Origin: Anas platyrhynchos
Taxonomy: Eukaryota; Chordata; Aves; Anseriformes; Anatidae
Reading direction: 5' to 3'
Length of the DNA stretch: 64,000 nt
Assembly: GCF_047663525.1 (NCBI RefSeq)
Contig: NC_092590.1
Span: 55,326,001 to 55,390,000 of the forward strand
Shown here one piece after another: positions 1 to 12,602 of the stretch (positions are counted from its first letter, which is position 1; each line of letters starts with the position of its first letter). The notes beneath the pieces are model-generated. The model worked only from the letters and a program-made list of their open reading frames with translations, made no database searches and had not been told where the DNA came from. The translations under genes were made by a program, and so were the position numbers.

Positions 1-930
1 CAAGCTGCCCAGGAGGGATGTTTCCGCCTGACCCACGAGTTTCTGCTCTGAGACAGGAAGGCTTACACTCCCTTAATTATTATCATGCCCGGGGTAACTG
101 CTGGCAGCCTCGTTACCTACAGAGGACTGCTCTGCCGCTGAGTGCCAGGCTCTGTCAGCCGCCAGCAGCACTCGCGGTCACAAGGGATTTCGCGTACCGC
201 ATGTATGGCAGGGTCATGTGCTACAAAGCGGGATGTACAGCTATGGGTTCGTCTTCCCAAGACAACCAGCGTTCATTTGCACTCCCCTTTTCCTCTCGCA
301 GGCAGCCCACTCACCTCCCACCGGCACAAAACCCCATCTCTCCCCGCTCCTCACTGCTTTCCTGCCCCCGGTCCCGCAGCAGCCAGCCAGCTGTGTCGGT
401 GCAAACCCCCAAGCCTGACACAGCATTACCTTTTCGGCTGGCGTCGGGGTGAACCCCGAATCCCGACAGCCTCCAGACCCCGTGCCCGACCCGCCTGCAG
501 TGTGCACCCGGGGTTTAGGCAGTCGTGAAGTTGCAGCGATTTCCAGGCGAATTCGCCCAGCCTCGCCAGGAACCCGGCATCTCCTGCGGCTTACGGAAAG
601 CTGCAGATTAAACGCAAAGCCCGCAGCTCCCGGCAGCTATTCCCCTGCCATCTCGGCCGATACCACCCTCACGCGTCTTCCCGACCCGCAACCGGACCGC
701 GGGCTATTCCCAGCTCCCCTATCACCCCACGCCAAAATATTTAACCCTTTGGTTTCGCCCCCCAAGCCGGCTGTTTTCCACGTTTTATATCACCGCAGCC
801 GAGCGGCGAGGCGGCCCCGCGGGATGGGCACGGCCCGGAGCGAGGGGGGCACGGGGATGGGGGCACCCCGATGCGCGCCCCCGGCCGCCCCGATGCGCGC
901 CCGCGGTACCTGCGCGGCCCCCCCCGGCGG

Positions 931-1009
931 GGGCTGCGGGGATGGAGGCTGCGGGGATGGAGGCTGAAGGTTGCGGGGCTGCAGGGTTGCGGGGCTGGAG
1001 GCTGCGGGA
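931..1009. repeat. GC-rich minisatellite, about 15-bp unit
   Basis: Imperfect tandem copies of ggctgcggggatgga, decaying to ggttgcggggctgca, lie in LIMCH1 intron 1. Confidence 0.7.
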
Positions 1010-1167
1010 GCGCCATGTCCCCGCAGTGTGCCGGGGGGGGGACCCGCAGCCTGCCCTCCACCCCCATAGCCCAAGGAAGCCCCCCGCTGGGGGTCGCGGC
1101 CTCCCCGCACCTGCCTCCCGCTCCTGCTTAGGGCCGGGGAGGGGAAATGCGATTAAGGGATTGAGCC

Positions 1168-1202
1168 GGCGGCGGAGGAGGAGGAGGAGGAGGAGGAGGA
1201 AG
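1168..1202. repeat. (GGA)n microsatellite beside LIMCH1 exon 1
   Basis: A GGC/GGA trinucleotide tract. On the LIMCH1 strand it is a (TCC)n pyrimidine tract beginning about 28 bases after the exon 1 donor. Confidence 0.85.
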
Positions 1203-1230
1203 CAGCACCCGCATCCCGCCCGCTCCTTAC

Positions 1231-1314
1231 CTCGATCCACTTCTGCGCCTCGCCGAAGGCCGGCTCGGGCTGGGGCTGACCCTCTGCCGCCAGCTCCAGC
1301 CCGGGGCTGGCCAT
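1231..1314 (-). CDS. LIMCH1: LIMCH1 first coding exon (5' end of gene, partial)
   Basis: This exon encodes 28 residues, starting MASPGLEL and ending FGEAQKWIE, followed directly by a consensus donor (GAG|gtaagg). From memory of the family, mammalian LIMCH1 starts MACPALGLE and reaches the same EAQKWIE block, which opens the calponin-homology domain. LIMCH1 is a cytoplasmic LIM and calponin-homology protein that binds non-muscle myosin II and promotes stress fibres. Only the N-terminal linker and the first CH residues lie here. The remaining exons must lie left of position 1. The ATG has G at +4, and I saw no ATG in the roughly 90 bases just upstream. The exon sits in a CpG island. Identity is well supported by the sequence and by UCHL1 next door. 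Confidence 0.87.
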
Positions 1315-1486
1315 CTGCGGGCCCCCGGCTCTCCGCCCCGCAGCGGGGCCGTGGATGGCCGTCGGGAGGATGGCTCTGATTTTTTGGGGTGCCCGCAGCC
1401 CCGCCGCTTCTCCTCCCTCCGAGCTCCCTCCCTCCCCCCGGCGGCGCTGCTCGCCCGCACTCGGGTCGCCGCCGAGGCTCGGGGCT

Positions 1487-1570
1487 CGGTCCTCGGTCCT
1501 CCCTCCGTCCTCTCTCCGTCCTCCCCCGGTCCTCCCTCCCTCCTCCGGTCCTCCCCCGGTCCTCCCCCGG
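1487..1570. repeat. C-rich (tcctcccccgg)n-like tract
   Basis: Imperfect repeats of tcctcccccgg/tcctccctccg lie 170-260 bases upstream of the LIMCH1 ATG. The LIMCH1 sense (minus) strand is therefore purine-rich, with many runs of three to five G. It could form G-quadruplex or triplex structures in the promoter or 5' UTR. Confidence 0.65.
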
Positions 1571-1599
1571 CCGCCCCGCCCGCCCCGCCGCGCCGCCAG

Positions 1600-1609
1600 C
1601 TAAAAATAA
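1600..1609. promoter_or_regulatory. MEF2 consensus site upstream of LIMCH1
   Basis: CTAAAAATAA matches the MEF2 consensus YTA(A/T)4TAR exactly. It is an AT-only island in very GC-rich DNA about 286 bases upstream of the LIMCH1 ATG. Muscle expression of LIMCH1 would fit MEF2 control. A role as a weak TATA-like element is the alternative. Confidence 0.5.
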
Positions 1610-4600
1610 ACCGGGAGGGCGACGGCGCCCGTGCCTTCGGGCCCGAGGGGAGGAAAGCCGGGGGGTCAGAGCCGTGCCGGGGGGCTGCAGCCCCTGCCAG
1701 GGCGTGCTAAGAGCCGGCTGCACCGGGGGGGTGGGCGTGGGGTTGGGTGGTTTTGCGTGCAGGGGGAGAAAACGCAGCCGCCTCCTCCTGCGGAGGCTCG
1801 CACGCCTCGGCTGCGGTGGGTGAGGAGCCCCGGCTGGGGCAGGAGGGCTCCAGAGCCTGAGGTTAAGCAGAGAAGTTTCTAGAAGGATAAAATGGCAAGG
1901 CCTTCTTAGAGCCAAACCCCAAAAACTATGGCGTTCAGCTGTTTGGGTGTGAAGGGTGAGCCAGTGGTGCTTGTCCCAGCGCAGAGGGGTGGCTGCAAGC
2001 TGGGAACACAGGCGTGCGAGCACTGACCCCAACTGCTACGGGGTTTTGTTGAGAGGGGTGCCCCGTCAGAGCTGGTGGCTTGCTGGGTTTCAGCAAACTG
2101 ATGGGAAGCAAGCTGCAGGACCGACTCTTCAGCACTGCCTCCTTGGAGGTGTGAATTGGCCTCGATCCAAAACTTCTGCATCCTGCTTGTTGTCAGAAAC
2201 CAGCCAAATGCACTAACTCTTCAAATCAGAACTCCTCAAATCACCAAAATTCATATACCCAGCTTCATTTCCATTCCATTTTACCTTTATGGTTCTCTAC
2301 ATTTCACTTTGAACCTTATTTATGGTTTGGAGCTGCGAGGTACCTGAAAAGCAGCAGGTGAGGTTCACAGGGATTTTCCTGAGAACACCAACTGGATGAA
2401 AACGCCATTTTTGGCAATCTAATCTCAACCATCTCAAGAGAATAATAAGTGTATTTAAAATGCCTATGCTAACACAAACTATTTTCTGATTCTTGTAATA
2501 TTTAAATACCACCGATGTATATCAGACATCAATTAGATTTGTTTTCCCGGGGCAGTGGAAGACTAACAATTTAAAATAATTATCCTGCCTTTTTTTTATT
2601 ATTATTACTCTGCAATATCAAATGTATGATTTTGCTGTCTGGTGATCTCAGCATCGACTCACTGGGAAGTAGGAGAACAAGTTATGGGGTGGTCATCGTA
2701 CTGCTCAGGGCTCAAGTTCGGTGCAGGGACAACCATCAACACCATGTACCTTGCCTTAAATTGAGAGCTGCACATCCAATTTTCACTTATACCATCACTT
2801 TGCAAGGGTTGCTGAAGCTAATGTGCTCCAACACTCATACACACATTCAGGCACTGATTTCTTTTTAAATTGATGAAGTCTACACCAAGACAGGTGGATG
2901 CAGTGCTAGTGCAGTCCTTTGAAGAGCCCTGTTTTGTGTTTAGCGGTGTAAGAGAAGCTCTGGGTGGCAGCAGGAATCTGGCCACTTCTTCCCTAATCCT
3001 AATCCTGAACCTGCTTCTCATCTGGTCAAATCCGATGCATCATCCTCACCTCCCTGTTCCCATGGAAACACAGTGCTAGCATCAGCCCAGCTTTTTTTTA
3101 TTTTATTTATTTTTTAAGCCACCATCTGCCTGGGGAGCAGTAGGGCTTTCTGTAAGCCCCTGGAATACCAGTTACAGATTTTTGCAAAGGTTTTTCTTTC
3201 CCTTTTGCATCCATGCTGGTGACTGGTACAAGAGGCAAAATATGAAAGCAAGCACCTTAGGAGCTCCAGAAAGGTTTTCCTAATGTCACTTTGCTAGCCC
3301 TGACCAGCAACATTACCAGAAATACATCCAGCCACTCTTGCTAAAAATTGGGCAGCAAATGGACTTTGGAAGAACAACAAAATAGGATAAGTTCCCTTGT
3401 AGCTGTTTGCAGAAGTCTCTTGTTTTGAAACAAATGCCTCAGTTCAGCTTCTCCGTTTTTCTTCCCTGTAAAACTCAGGCTAATATCTCAGCAGCCCTCA
3501 TCGCCTTATCGCGGATCTGCATCTGCACTTATCAGACAGGGGAAAACCTTTACAAGAGCAGACATCTGTGCCAAGCTTCATACCTTAGTGCGGGTGCATT
3601 CCCCCTGCCCAAAAGGAGACTGTGCCCATGGGCAGGTAAAGTAACTGTGTACACCAGATGTGGAAAAATGGGTAATGCAGAGGGTGAGGAGAAGTTACAA
3701 GCAGAGGATGAGGGTCTCTGATTAACAGGAATCTCTCTGCTGCCGTGATCAGAAGGAAAAACAGAGATTTTAATGAAGATACAGTTTTGGGTACAAAGGG
3801 GGCTCCACTTGTATCGTCTGGTTTGTTCTTCTCCCCAGTTGGTTTGCTCTGCTGGGAAGAGGAGCTGTCCTATGACTTTCAACATAAAATATAATATCTT
3901 TAAAAGGAGCAGGGGGTTAGTAAGGCCTGGTTTGTGTCATGGCAGGACTGATTTTATCCCAAGAAATGGCTTGCATGAGGGAAACTGTGCCATGGACAGT
4001 GTGTGCCGTGGTGATACATCTCCCTGAAGGAAGGGGTAAGGTCTTCAGTGCATCTTCAATTCTGGTCTTCAGTGGTCTTCATCTGTCTTCAGCTCTCGTC
4101 TTTGTGGCCAGCAGCTCTTAGGTTCCTTCTGCTCGTGTGCACCTGATGCCAAGCCTTCTTCTTCAAGGAATACCTCACACAGTGTGCACCCAGGAACACG
4201 GGCTCTGAAAAAAAAAAATACTCTTTTACCCCAAACCTGTTGCACAACGAGCAAAGGGGTGAAGCAGCAGAGAACCCTCCTGGGTTGCTGCTCTTTTCTT
4301 TGTAAGCTGCTACAAACATGCCTGAGGCCCCTCGGCTGGTGGAGAGGGGCGGCTATCCTGCTGGCCCCGGGGCTTTGCTGCCTCCTGATCTGCTCAGCAA
4401 TCTGTCGGCCCTACTGGCACTCCGAGCCCTGCTGCTTCCCCCTGTCACAGGCACAGCTGAGCATCCTGCATAATCTCTGGCCAGGTTTAGGAAAAATCTG
4501 AGCTCAGCCATAAGTGGGCTGCCCCAACTAAATATCTTCTCGGCTGCTTGCTCGAGGACTTGTACCCATTTTGCTGGTTTCTCGTCCCTTTGGCAAACCA

Positions 4601-6293
4601 CTGAATGTCACGCGGAGAACTTGAGGCTGAATGATATTTATTGTAAAAATACTGCTTTGAATGCCTTCATTCTCTAGGGTATAAAGCAAGGGTAGTCGCA
4701 TCCAGCACAGCTCTGCATCACCTCCCCATGATCTGAGTGTCACCGCTGGACTCACCCACCTGCGAAGAGCGACACAAATGATGCCTGGTGGGGCTGTGGA
4801 AGTTGGACAGCCCTGACATAAAGCATCCTTAGCATGACTGCTTCTCAACTGGTATTAATCCTGCTGGAGAATATTTGGAGATTTTTCTACTGACTACCAC
4901 GGGCAGGCTGTGTGCTTTCACAGCCTGTTGTGTATGAAAAGCTGAGCAGAGAGGTGGGCTGAGCCTGCAGGCGAGAGGAACCCTTACAGCAGCATCTGTC
5001 AAAGCAGAGGAGAGCAGTAGGAGGAATCTTCACCAAAAAATTAGCATTTTCTTCATTGATAAAACTAGGTTCAAAAACAGTTTTACAGCCTCTGAGAGCA
5101 GGCTAGTAAAGGTATCCTCTCAGAAGCAAGAGAAAACATTAATTTTGAGAAATGATTCAGAGGAAGACTGTTCACATTCAGGAGTTTATTTATTTACTTG
5201 TTTATTCATTATTTGTTTTAAAACACGCAAGATAAAAGCAGAGTAACACAGGGGCTTTAGTTGTTATTTCCCATGAACATCAAGCATCCTGAGATGACGA
5301 GTGCATGTCGGATTGCTCAGTCACTCAGGCGGATGCTGTGACTTCACATTTTATTTAATTGGGGCATCTGCTGGGGGACATTTGCAGTGTTCAGCACTTG
5401 GCCGTCAGCACCTGTTTGTTTATTCCTGCTGTGCTGCCTTCTATCACAGTCACTTTCTCCCTGCTACCACTCACTCAGCAACATATTGTCAGACTTGGCA
5501 TCAAGGATCTGAGTCATTCTGAGGAGTACAGGGGTGGCTGGATCATCCAGGCTTGCTTTTTCCCTGGAGAAAAGCAGCCTTGTCCCTTCTCACCTTGTCC
5601 CAGGAGACAGCACAAAGCCTTTTGCAGAGCAGTTTTTCTCTAATTGGGAATTTGAGATTGAGTTTTGAAAGTTAATGCATTCAATTTTTAGCTGCTAGCT
5701 GAGCACTATTTAACACTTTCCTATTTGTCTGTGTTTGCATTTAATTAATTGCTTAGACTTAAAAAGCTGTTGGCTATTCGGGGTCTGATATACCACAATG
5801 CTCTTCAGCTAGCTCTGAGCCTCATGAATCAGTGTGCAGGCCATTCAGAATGAGCGATCATGCCCATAAACGCCCGTAAATATTCAAGTCGAACATCGCT
5901 TTCAAAGCATAATTGTTTGGGCTTTCTCCATCCTCTCTGTTCCCTGCGCAAATCCCTGATCAATATCTCTCTGGTCTGAATGCTGATACGCTTTTAGGTG
6001 TGGGTTTTTCCCTGCCCAGCCCTCCTCTCTGGCTTTGGCACTTGGTTCTCCCTCTTCTCAAGGCCTCCAGCTCCCACGCTGATGGCTCTGCTGATTGCAC
6101 AGAGCCTGGCTCAGCTTCTCCTTTAATCCACAGCCGTGCTCAATGCTCCCACTCACCCAAACAAGCACTTCCTTCCTTCGTAATATTGTTCTCATCAAGC
6201 CCTGCCTTTCCTCTGGTGTGAGAAATTCCTATATCCCCAAAACAATGTATAATCAATCTTGCAAATCACTGCTACCTCACGAATAACCTGCAG

Positions 6294-6407
6294 AAATAAA
6301 AATAAAAATAAAAAAAATAAAAATAAAAATAAAAATAAAAATAAAAATAAAAATAAAAATAAAAATAAAAATAAAAATAAAAATAAAAATAAAAATAAAA
6401 ATAAATA
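6294..6407. repeat. (AAAAT)n pentanucleotide array
   Basis: About 22 near-perfect AAAAT units. The array creates a spurious Phe/Leu-rich open frame on the minus strand. A CR1 fragment begins a few tens of bases downstream. Confidence 0.95.
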
Positions 6408-6439
6408 GGCCAAATCTACCCTAAAGCAGGCTATAGCAA

Positions 6440-6600
6440 GGTAGGGATCAATCTCTTCTCCCAGGCACCATAAGATGAGAGGAAATGGCTTTGAGTTACA
6501 CTGGGAGAAGTTTAGGTTGGATATTAGGAGAAATTTCTTTACTGAAAAGGTTGTGAAGTATTGGAACAGGCTGCATCGTCTGGAAGGAACTGCAGAATGG
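6440..6600 (+). mobile_element. CR1 LINE 3'-region fragment
   Basis: It contains the conserved CR1 3' blocks 'atcaatctcttctcccaggc', 'taggttggatattaggag' and 'tattggaacaggctgc' in the sense order. It is truncated and lacks the terminal ATTCTGTG repeats. It is a non-autonomous relic. Confidence 0.8.
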
Positions 6601-8500
6601 TATCTTCCCTTCTCTTCTCTCAGTAGGTTTCTCTGTGGCGCAGATAAAAAGGGGAAACCTATGCCTGGAGTTAACACTGGGCATTATCCAGACTTGTTTG
6701 GGATATTAGCTGATTCACAGTGAAATCAAATATTCATTTACTCAAAATAAAGAAACAGGCAGCTAGAAGTGGAAAATGGAGAAAAAAAAAAAAAAAAGCA
6801 AGAAAAAAAGTGAGTAAGAAAAACAGTGACTTCATGCAAGGCAACAATTAATTTTATTTAGCAGCATTATAACTTAGTTCCATGACACAGGATATTTTTT
6901 TTTCCTGTGTGTTGAATTTCTAAAGGCCCACATTTAGCAAAGGGTTGTGCTTGACTGGAAGCAAGAGAAAGCAGGGTAGTGTAAGCTGTGGGTGAGCTTG
7001 TTCCCTGAAGGCAGGCCATCTTGCTCGGTGATCTCCTCCAGCCTGACAGTCCTCGCAGAACAAGACACTCATCAACGCCTGTGGAGGTGCTTTGGTGCAA
7101 CATGAACCATTTCTGGGACAGACAGCACCCGTCATGTCGTCTCAGGCATGGATGGTCACATACATATCCATAAGAGCCAGGACATCACAGCCAGCCACCA
7201 GTCCAAGCTTGAAATAAAGCCTCTTGATGTTGTCTTTATTTTTCTCACCCCCTGTTCCAAAGGATAGAGTTCTATTTGCAACCCTGACTGAACAAGTCTG
7301 GGAGTTAGGAGGAGTTGCGGGCATCTCCCCAGACAGCAACACATCCTTAAACTACGAGTACCAACAGGTTGGTAAATCTTATTGATTACTTCTCCATTTG
7401 CACACAGACAACAGGTAAAAACTCATTTGCTGGAGATACTGATGGAAACTGAATACTTCTCCATGTATGTGAGGCATTTAGACATCAGAGAAAGAAGCAG
7501 GACAAAAAGTATTTGTTGGATCTTCCTATAACCCTTAAGTGCTTCCAGAGAACTGCTTCTTCTGCTGCCTTGGGGGTCAAACCTGACTTTCCTGAAAACC
7601 CTGGGAGCTTTCCTGAGTGTAGAAGGTGCTATCCTACAAGAGCGTGGTCAGACAGGAGCCAGCTCCGACCCAGCAATGACATTACTGTGCTGCTGGCCCC
7701 AACTTAACAAGCAGGGCGTGTTCACTCAAGCCCAAGTACCACGGGGCAGACTTTGGAGCCAAGCTGACTCTCCTCCAGCCTGCTGTAGGAATGGATGCAG
7801 TGACACAGGTCTGTCTGTTGGACCATGTGGGCATATTTCCTATTTAAGTCCACACTGATTAACCGTCAGGGACGAGAAGGCTATTACACCGTGTTGAATC
7901 TCTGTCTGAAACACTGGATGATTCATTACACAAGAGCTGCCCACCCAGATGAACGTGGGGCTGATGAGGTTGCCAAGAAATCACTGCTCTTGACTGTAAA
8001 GCCAAAACAGTTCATGAGTTCTCCCCTTAAAAAAAGAAGGAAAATAGAAAAAAAAAAAATCCCTTATAAGTTATTTTCATAAGTTTCTCTTATTATTACT
8101 TTTTTAATTATGTCTTTCTGTCTGGCCAGCAAAAATGCCTGGAGTTTTTCCCAGTTTAGAGGCCCCAGTGCTCCTCTGTGAGCCTTCAAAGGAAGCTCAA
8201 AGGTCAAGAAAACTTCACTGCTCATTTAAGTGAATGGAAGGCACTTTCTCGGAGTTGATAATCCATGTCAGTGAATTGATTTCCAGTACCTGTTGAGTCT
8301 CTGTCTCTTTTTGGCTGCTGATGGGGCTGCCTGTCACCTGAGCTCCTGCTCTAACTGAGGAAAGAACAGGCAATCTAGAGCTTGCAGAGCTGTCACACCT
8401 GCAGCTGATCCAAGGCAACACTTCAGAGTATATCTACTTTTTTTCATTAATCATTGCTTTCCAAAAGAACAATATTTACTGAGCATTTTTCTTCTTAAAA

Positions 8501-8640
8501 TCATAGAATCACAGAATCACAGAATTTCTAGGTTGGAAGAGACCTCAAGATCATAGAGTCCAACCTCTAACCTAACACTAACAGTCCCCACTAAACCATA
8601 TCCCTAAGCTCTACATCTAAATATAGTATTAATGGATTCT
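8501..8640 (-). mobile_element. CR1 LINE 3' end
   Basis: The plus strand starts with TCATAGAATCACAGAATCAC and continues into 'ggttggaagagacctcaaga', which is the reverse complement of a CR1 3' terminus with its ATTCTGTG repeats. It is 5'-truncated, as is usual for CR1. Confidence 0.92.
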
Positions 8641-9060
8641 ATCCTCACTACATTGATGATCCATGTTCAGGCAACTGGATGGGGATTTTTGTAAGACTTT
8701 AAAGGAGCTAGATGTTCAGATCTCATTTTTTAATTAATGGGATCAAGCACCTAAGTCCTATCCATGCCTTAAAAAAATCCATTCCTAAGACACCAGTGAC
8801 ACCATGTTTGCTCAGTGTGCTAGCAGGTCAGCAAAAGATCAAAATGAAAATGGACCTGTAAGAGGTTGGAGCGCTATCTTCACGAAAACCTTGCAGAAGT
8901 CACAGCTTCAAGGCCAGCGCAGGGAATGCTGGCACCATCCATCATTTGGCAAACATGGACAAAGGGCCTCCTGTTAACTTGAGACATTTTTTGTGATGAT
9001 GTGTTTCTCTGAAAATGATTGTCTTAATTGCTTTTCAGTGCTGAATTAGACCAGTTTATG

Positions 9061-9160
9061 TCATAGAATCAAATAATTGCTTGAGCTGGAAGGGACCATA
9101 AAGATCGTGTCACTCCACCCACCTCTGCAGTGGGTAGGGACACCTTCCACTAGACCAGAT
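9061..9160 (-). mobile_element. CR1 LINE 3' end, diverged subfamily
   Basis: TCATAGAATC is followed by 'gagctggaagggacc' and 'tgcagtgggtagggacacc', a reverse-complement CR1 tail of an older subfamily than the copy at 8.5 kb. Confidence 0.82.
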
Positions 9161-12100
9161 TTGTGTCTGCTGCACTTCAGGCAAGCTTCATCTTAAATCC
9201 TTTTCCTTGTAGACCACATTGCAAACAGAATGTAGTAAAGATTGTTGAAAAGGAGGGGACAGACAACTGTGGGAGTACCTCGTGAGATTAGTCAGCATCT
9301 TCCATGCCTCAGTGAAACCGGGAAATCATGAGCCCATCAGGGATAAGACTCTTAAACGTTGTTGGCAATCAAGACCTGTGGGATCTTCATCCCAGTGAGT
9401 AAGGAAAGGCGTACAACAGGTTCTACAGAGCGGATTTTCCAGCACCGGAGGGTAACTGGGCTCTCACCTGTGGGAACTCTTGTAATGTGAAACTCTGTCT
9501 TTTTGCTATCTTCCTAGGAACCAGTGCTGCCTTTGCACTTCAGGATAGCTTGGCAGTGCTCAGATATTCATGATCTAAACCTAGGGGAGAGGCAAGAAAA
9601 ATGGAGGGTCAGATGTGGAGAGCATCTCCTCATAGAGAAACAATGGTTCTTCAAGGCATGCATTATGGTAATCTGTGGGCACATCCCAGCATCACCAGGT
9701 TGCTACAGTCTTCCCTCTCCCTTTCTGCAGCAGTTAATTTCATGAGATGCTCTGAATACAGACTGCTGAAAGCAGCAGAAGGCACTCACAGCATAGGAGA
9801 ACCCAGCTGGAAACCATCGTGGTGTGCATATGCACATGCTGGAGGTGCTGTGCTGTGGAAAAGTGTAAGAGCTGTACATATGCTCTGCTAAGCCTGCCAG
9901 TTCTTAGAGCTGCTCTTCTCAAAAACTCTTGCTTTCTGAGGCCTTGAAAGTGCTGGGGACTCCAGGAGCAATGCAGGGGAAATGAAAGATGTCAAGAAAA
10001 CTCTGCAGCCCTTGGGCAGGTGAGAATATGGATGTTGACCTCTGCTGTTTTTTACTAATTCTGGTGCACCCCCATCATGAGCTTGGCAAGAGCACATTGA
10101 CTTTCCATTTAGAAGGTCATATTTATATACATTTATATTTGTCTCTTTCAGTGCTCAAGACTGTCAAACCTCCAGAAAAGAGAAAGAGAGACGGGGTTTA
10201 TGAAACCTGTCTGCTTCCACAGGAATGCTGGAGTCCCAAAGAGGAGCTTATAAAGTGGGAAGAACACATAATAACTTCCAGGATTCGTTTCTTATCTTCC
10301 TCTTAAACTTCTGGCCCTCGGTGCATGAATTGTAATGACTTTATTGGAACACTCTGCATTTCAAAGCTTGTGATAATACAAAAGCCATGCCATGACTGAT
10401 TTCTTCTTGCAGAAACACCGTTCAGAAGTATGGAAAGAGATGTTTACATCAACAGATATCCTTAGTTTAAAACATGTTGAGTGATTGCGAAACTTAGCAC
10501 TGAATTTCCAAATCCGTTTAAGTTCTCAAGTGATCATAATATAGTTAACACGTCCTTTACAGAAAACATGCACAAAAATAAGGAAATGAATGCTTAAACA
10601 CATAATAAATCTTTCACTCTCCCCAGAATAAATGCACTATTCTTATCAGGCATAAACCATGGCCTATTTCTCCATAATCGTACTCATAAATCTGGCTCAG
10701 TTATTGTATACATTTTACTATCTGTGTATTTACTTTTGAAGAATACTTCTATAAATTTCCTAAAGATAAAGGGATTCACTCTTTTTTTTTTGTAGATATC
10801 TACAAGTTACTAGCTCTGGTCAATAATAGCAGGATATTGTTGGAAAGGAAGGTATTTGATGGCAATTTATCTTAAAATTATCTATGCGACTTTAGTTTGC
10901 ACTTAGTTTAGTTAGTTGAATTGGAAGAAGAATATTGATACCACTTATAGAACCTTTATATTTATATTTAGAGAGATAGACCTTGTTGAAGAAAGAACAT
11001 ACAGTATTTTGGGGTACTGCTGAAACAGCTGTGTTATATAGAAATACACCTTTTGTTGTGCTTTGAAAAGGAGTGGGGTTTACATCTTCATGCACAGGCT
11101 GTGTAGGATCTGGGACACGTGTCACTACGTGTTATGTTGCTTTCAGGCACAAGGTAGATGGTTGTGTTGAGGTATCTTTCTATCTGAAATATTACAAAGC
11201 CCATTTTGCTGTAACGTGAACATAATGCCCCAAGAAAAAGCCAGACTCTTGCGTTGTCTGTGTGCATTTCACGAAAGGTTTTGACTCTGTGAACCAAGGT
11301 AATTTGCTGATACTTATGTAAAATTTGATCAGCTAACAAGTCCTGTCCTGGAGGGTGTTCTTAATGACTTTATTTTGGAAATGTTTTCTGTTTACAACTG
11401 GAATTAAGTGATCTGGTATTGGTCCTGGTGTTACTGAGAACAGTGTTTGCTGAACTACTGGGGAGTGCACCGAGGGTGCTGACAGTGCCATTTATACATG
11501 GGGCTGTTAAGATAGAAAAGTCCTTATCAAGCAGAAGTTATGTGCAAAGATAATGGAGGAAACCATGTATGACTTGTCATTTGTAAGTGGTTGTTTTTAG
11601 TTAGCTCCTGCTCGTAACGATAATCATTTGCACATTAATTGCTTTGAATCTCTTACATTGCATTCGGATTTATGTTCCCTCTGAAAAAGGAAAAAGAAAA
11701 ACAAAACAGAAGCTATGTTTCCAACAGGACCATCTGGTTTGCTGTGGATGTTTCAAGTTTACATGGGTGCAAAAGCAATTGAAGAAATCCACTGAAGAAA
11801 AATCCATTAAGGGATATGAAATACGAAGATACCACATCTGCCTCATGGCATCCCTCCAGCTCCTTGTAAGCTGGTACAGTTCGTAAGAGCATACAACTAT
11901 GGGTTCATTCTCCTCTTATATTCTACTCCAGGGTCATGCCACTGGCCATTCACAGAGGTTTGGTGCTTTTTGATTGGATTCTGTATAATGCTGTAATTTT
12001 CTTGAGATCAGAAATCACACTAGAGATTGAGGTACATCATGATGTACTGATGTTTTTGATTTTTTTCTTACCGTCAGCATGCTTCTCTGAGATGGCACAA

Positions 12101-12503
12101 TGCTGATAGCATCACAAAAATTATGGGCAGGGAAGGGACCATTTGGTAACTTACAGTGCCATCTATGGAAGGAACACAGCACCAGCCTGCAAACTCAGGT
12201 CTCATTGCCCTCAACAGCCTCGTTGTGCACCTTCAATAGCCAGATTACAGTTTTAACCATCAGCTCGAATTGATGCACTAGAGAGGGTGCTTAGAATTGT
12301 GCAGCTCTTTGAATTACCACTGGGATAAAGAAACTGGGTATGTGTTAAGCCAAAGAGGAATGGTGACTTCATGATGAGCAGTTAGAAACTGGTGTGGAAG
12401 AGTTGGGTACGAGTCCCTGTTCCAGCAGATATTTTACTGCTCATATGCAGAGAGCATCTGCAGGAAGAAAGTGGGAGACCCTTTCACCACAAAGCACCAA
12501 ATA

Positions 12504-12602
12504 GTCACAGAGTTACGGAATCGCAGAATTGTCTAGGTTGGAAGAGACCTCAAGATCATCGAGTCCAACCTCTGACCTAACACTAACAAGTCCTCCACTA
12601 AA
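12504..12602 (-). mobile_element. CR1 LINE 3' end, strongly truncated
   Basis: It carries 'gaatcgcagaattgtctagg' followed by 'gaagagacctcaagatcatc'. It belongs to the same subfamily as the copies at 8.5 kb and 39.2 kb, with only about 100 bases retained. Confidence 0.9.

Larger units (their letters stand above)
1..1230 (-). other. LIMCH1: LIMCH1 intron 1, 5' part
   Basis: This is GC-rich sequence downstream of the LIMCH1 exon 1 donor on the minus strand. It holds part of the CpG island, a (GGA)n tract near the donor, a GC-rich minisatellite (931-1009) and a duplicated 15-mer, CCCCGATGCGCGCCC, at 866-880 and 888-902. I saw no further exon. Confidence 0.7.
450..1860. promoter_or_regulatory. 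CpG island at the LIMCH1 promoter
   Basis: CpG-dense, GC-rich sequence surrounds LIMCH1 exon 1, with AT-rich sequence returning by about 1.9 kb. The boundaries are estimated by eye. No canonical TATA box lies at a suitable distance from the ATG, so dispersed initiation is likely. The long open frames here, including one of 415 codons on the minus strand, are composition artefacts. Confidence 0.75.
1861..8500. other. Intergenic spacer between LIMCH1 and UCHL1, part 1
   Basis: I see no gene here. Open frames are short and lack splice or homology support. The stretch holds an (AAAAT)n array, one plus-strand CR1 fragment, short A runs (for example 6781-6797), and a GTCTTCA-rich patch at about 4040-4105. 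Distant LIMCH1 regulatory elements may be present but cannot be recognised by eye. Confidence 0.6.

Noticed and set aside
785-2032. 415-codon open frame on the minus strand across LIMCH1 exon 1
   Set aside because: It is Pro/Arg/Gly-rich, in the wrong frame relative to the LIMCH1 exon, and explained by few stop codons in CpG-island sequence.
6195-6677. 160-codon minus-strand open frame
   Set aside because: It is a long Phe/Leu repeat translated from the (AAAAT)n array, joined to CR1 sequence.
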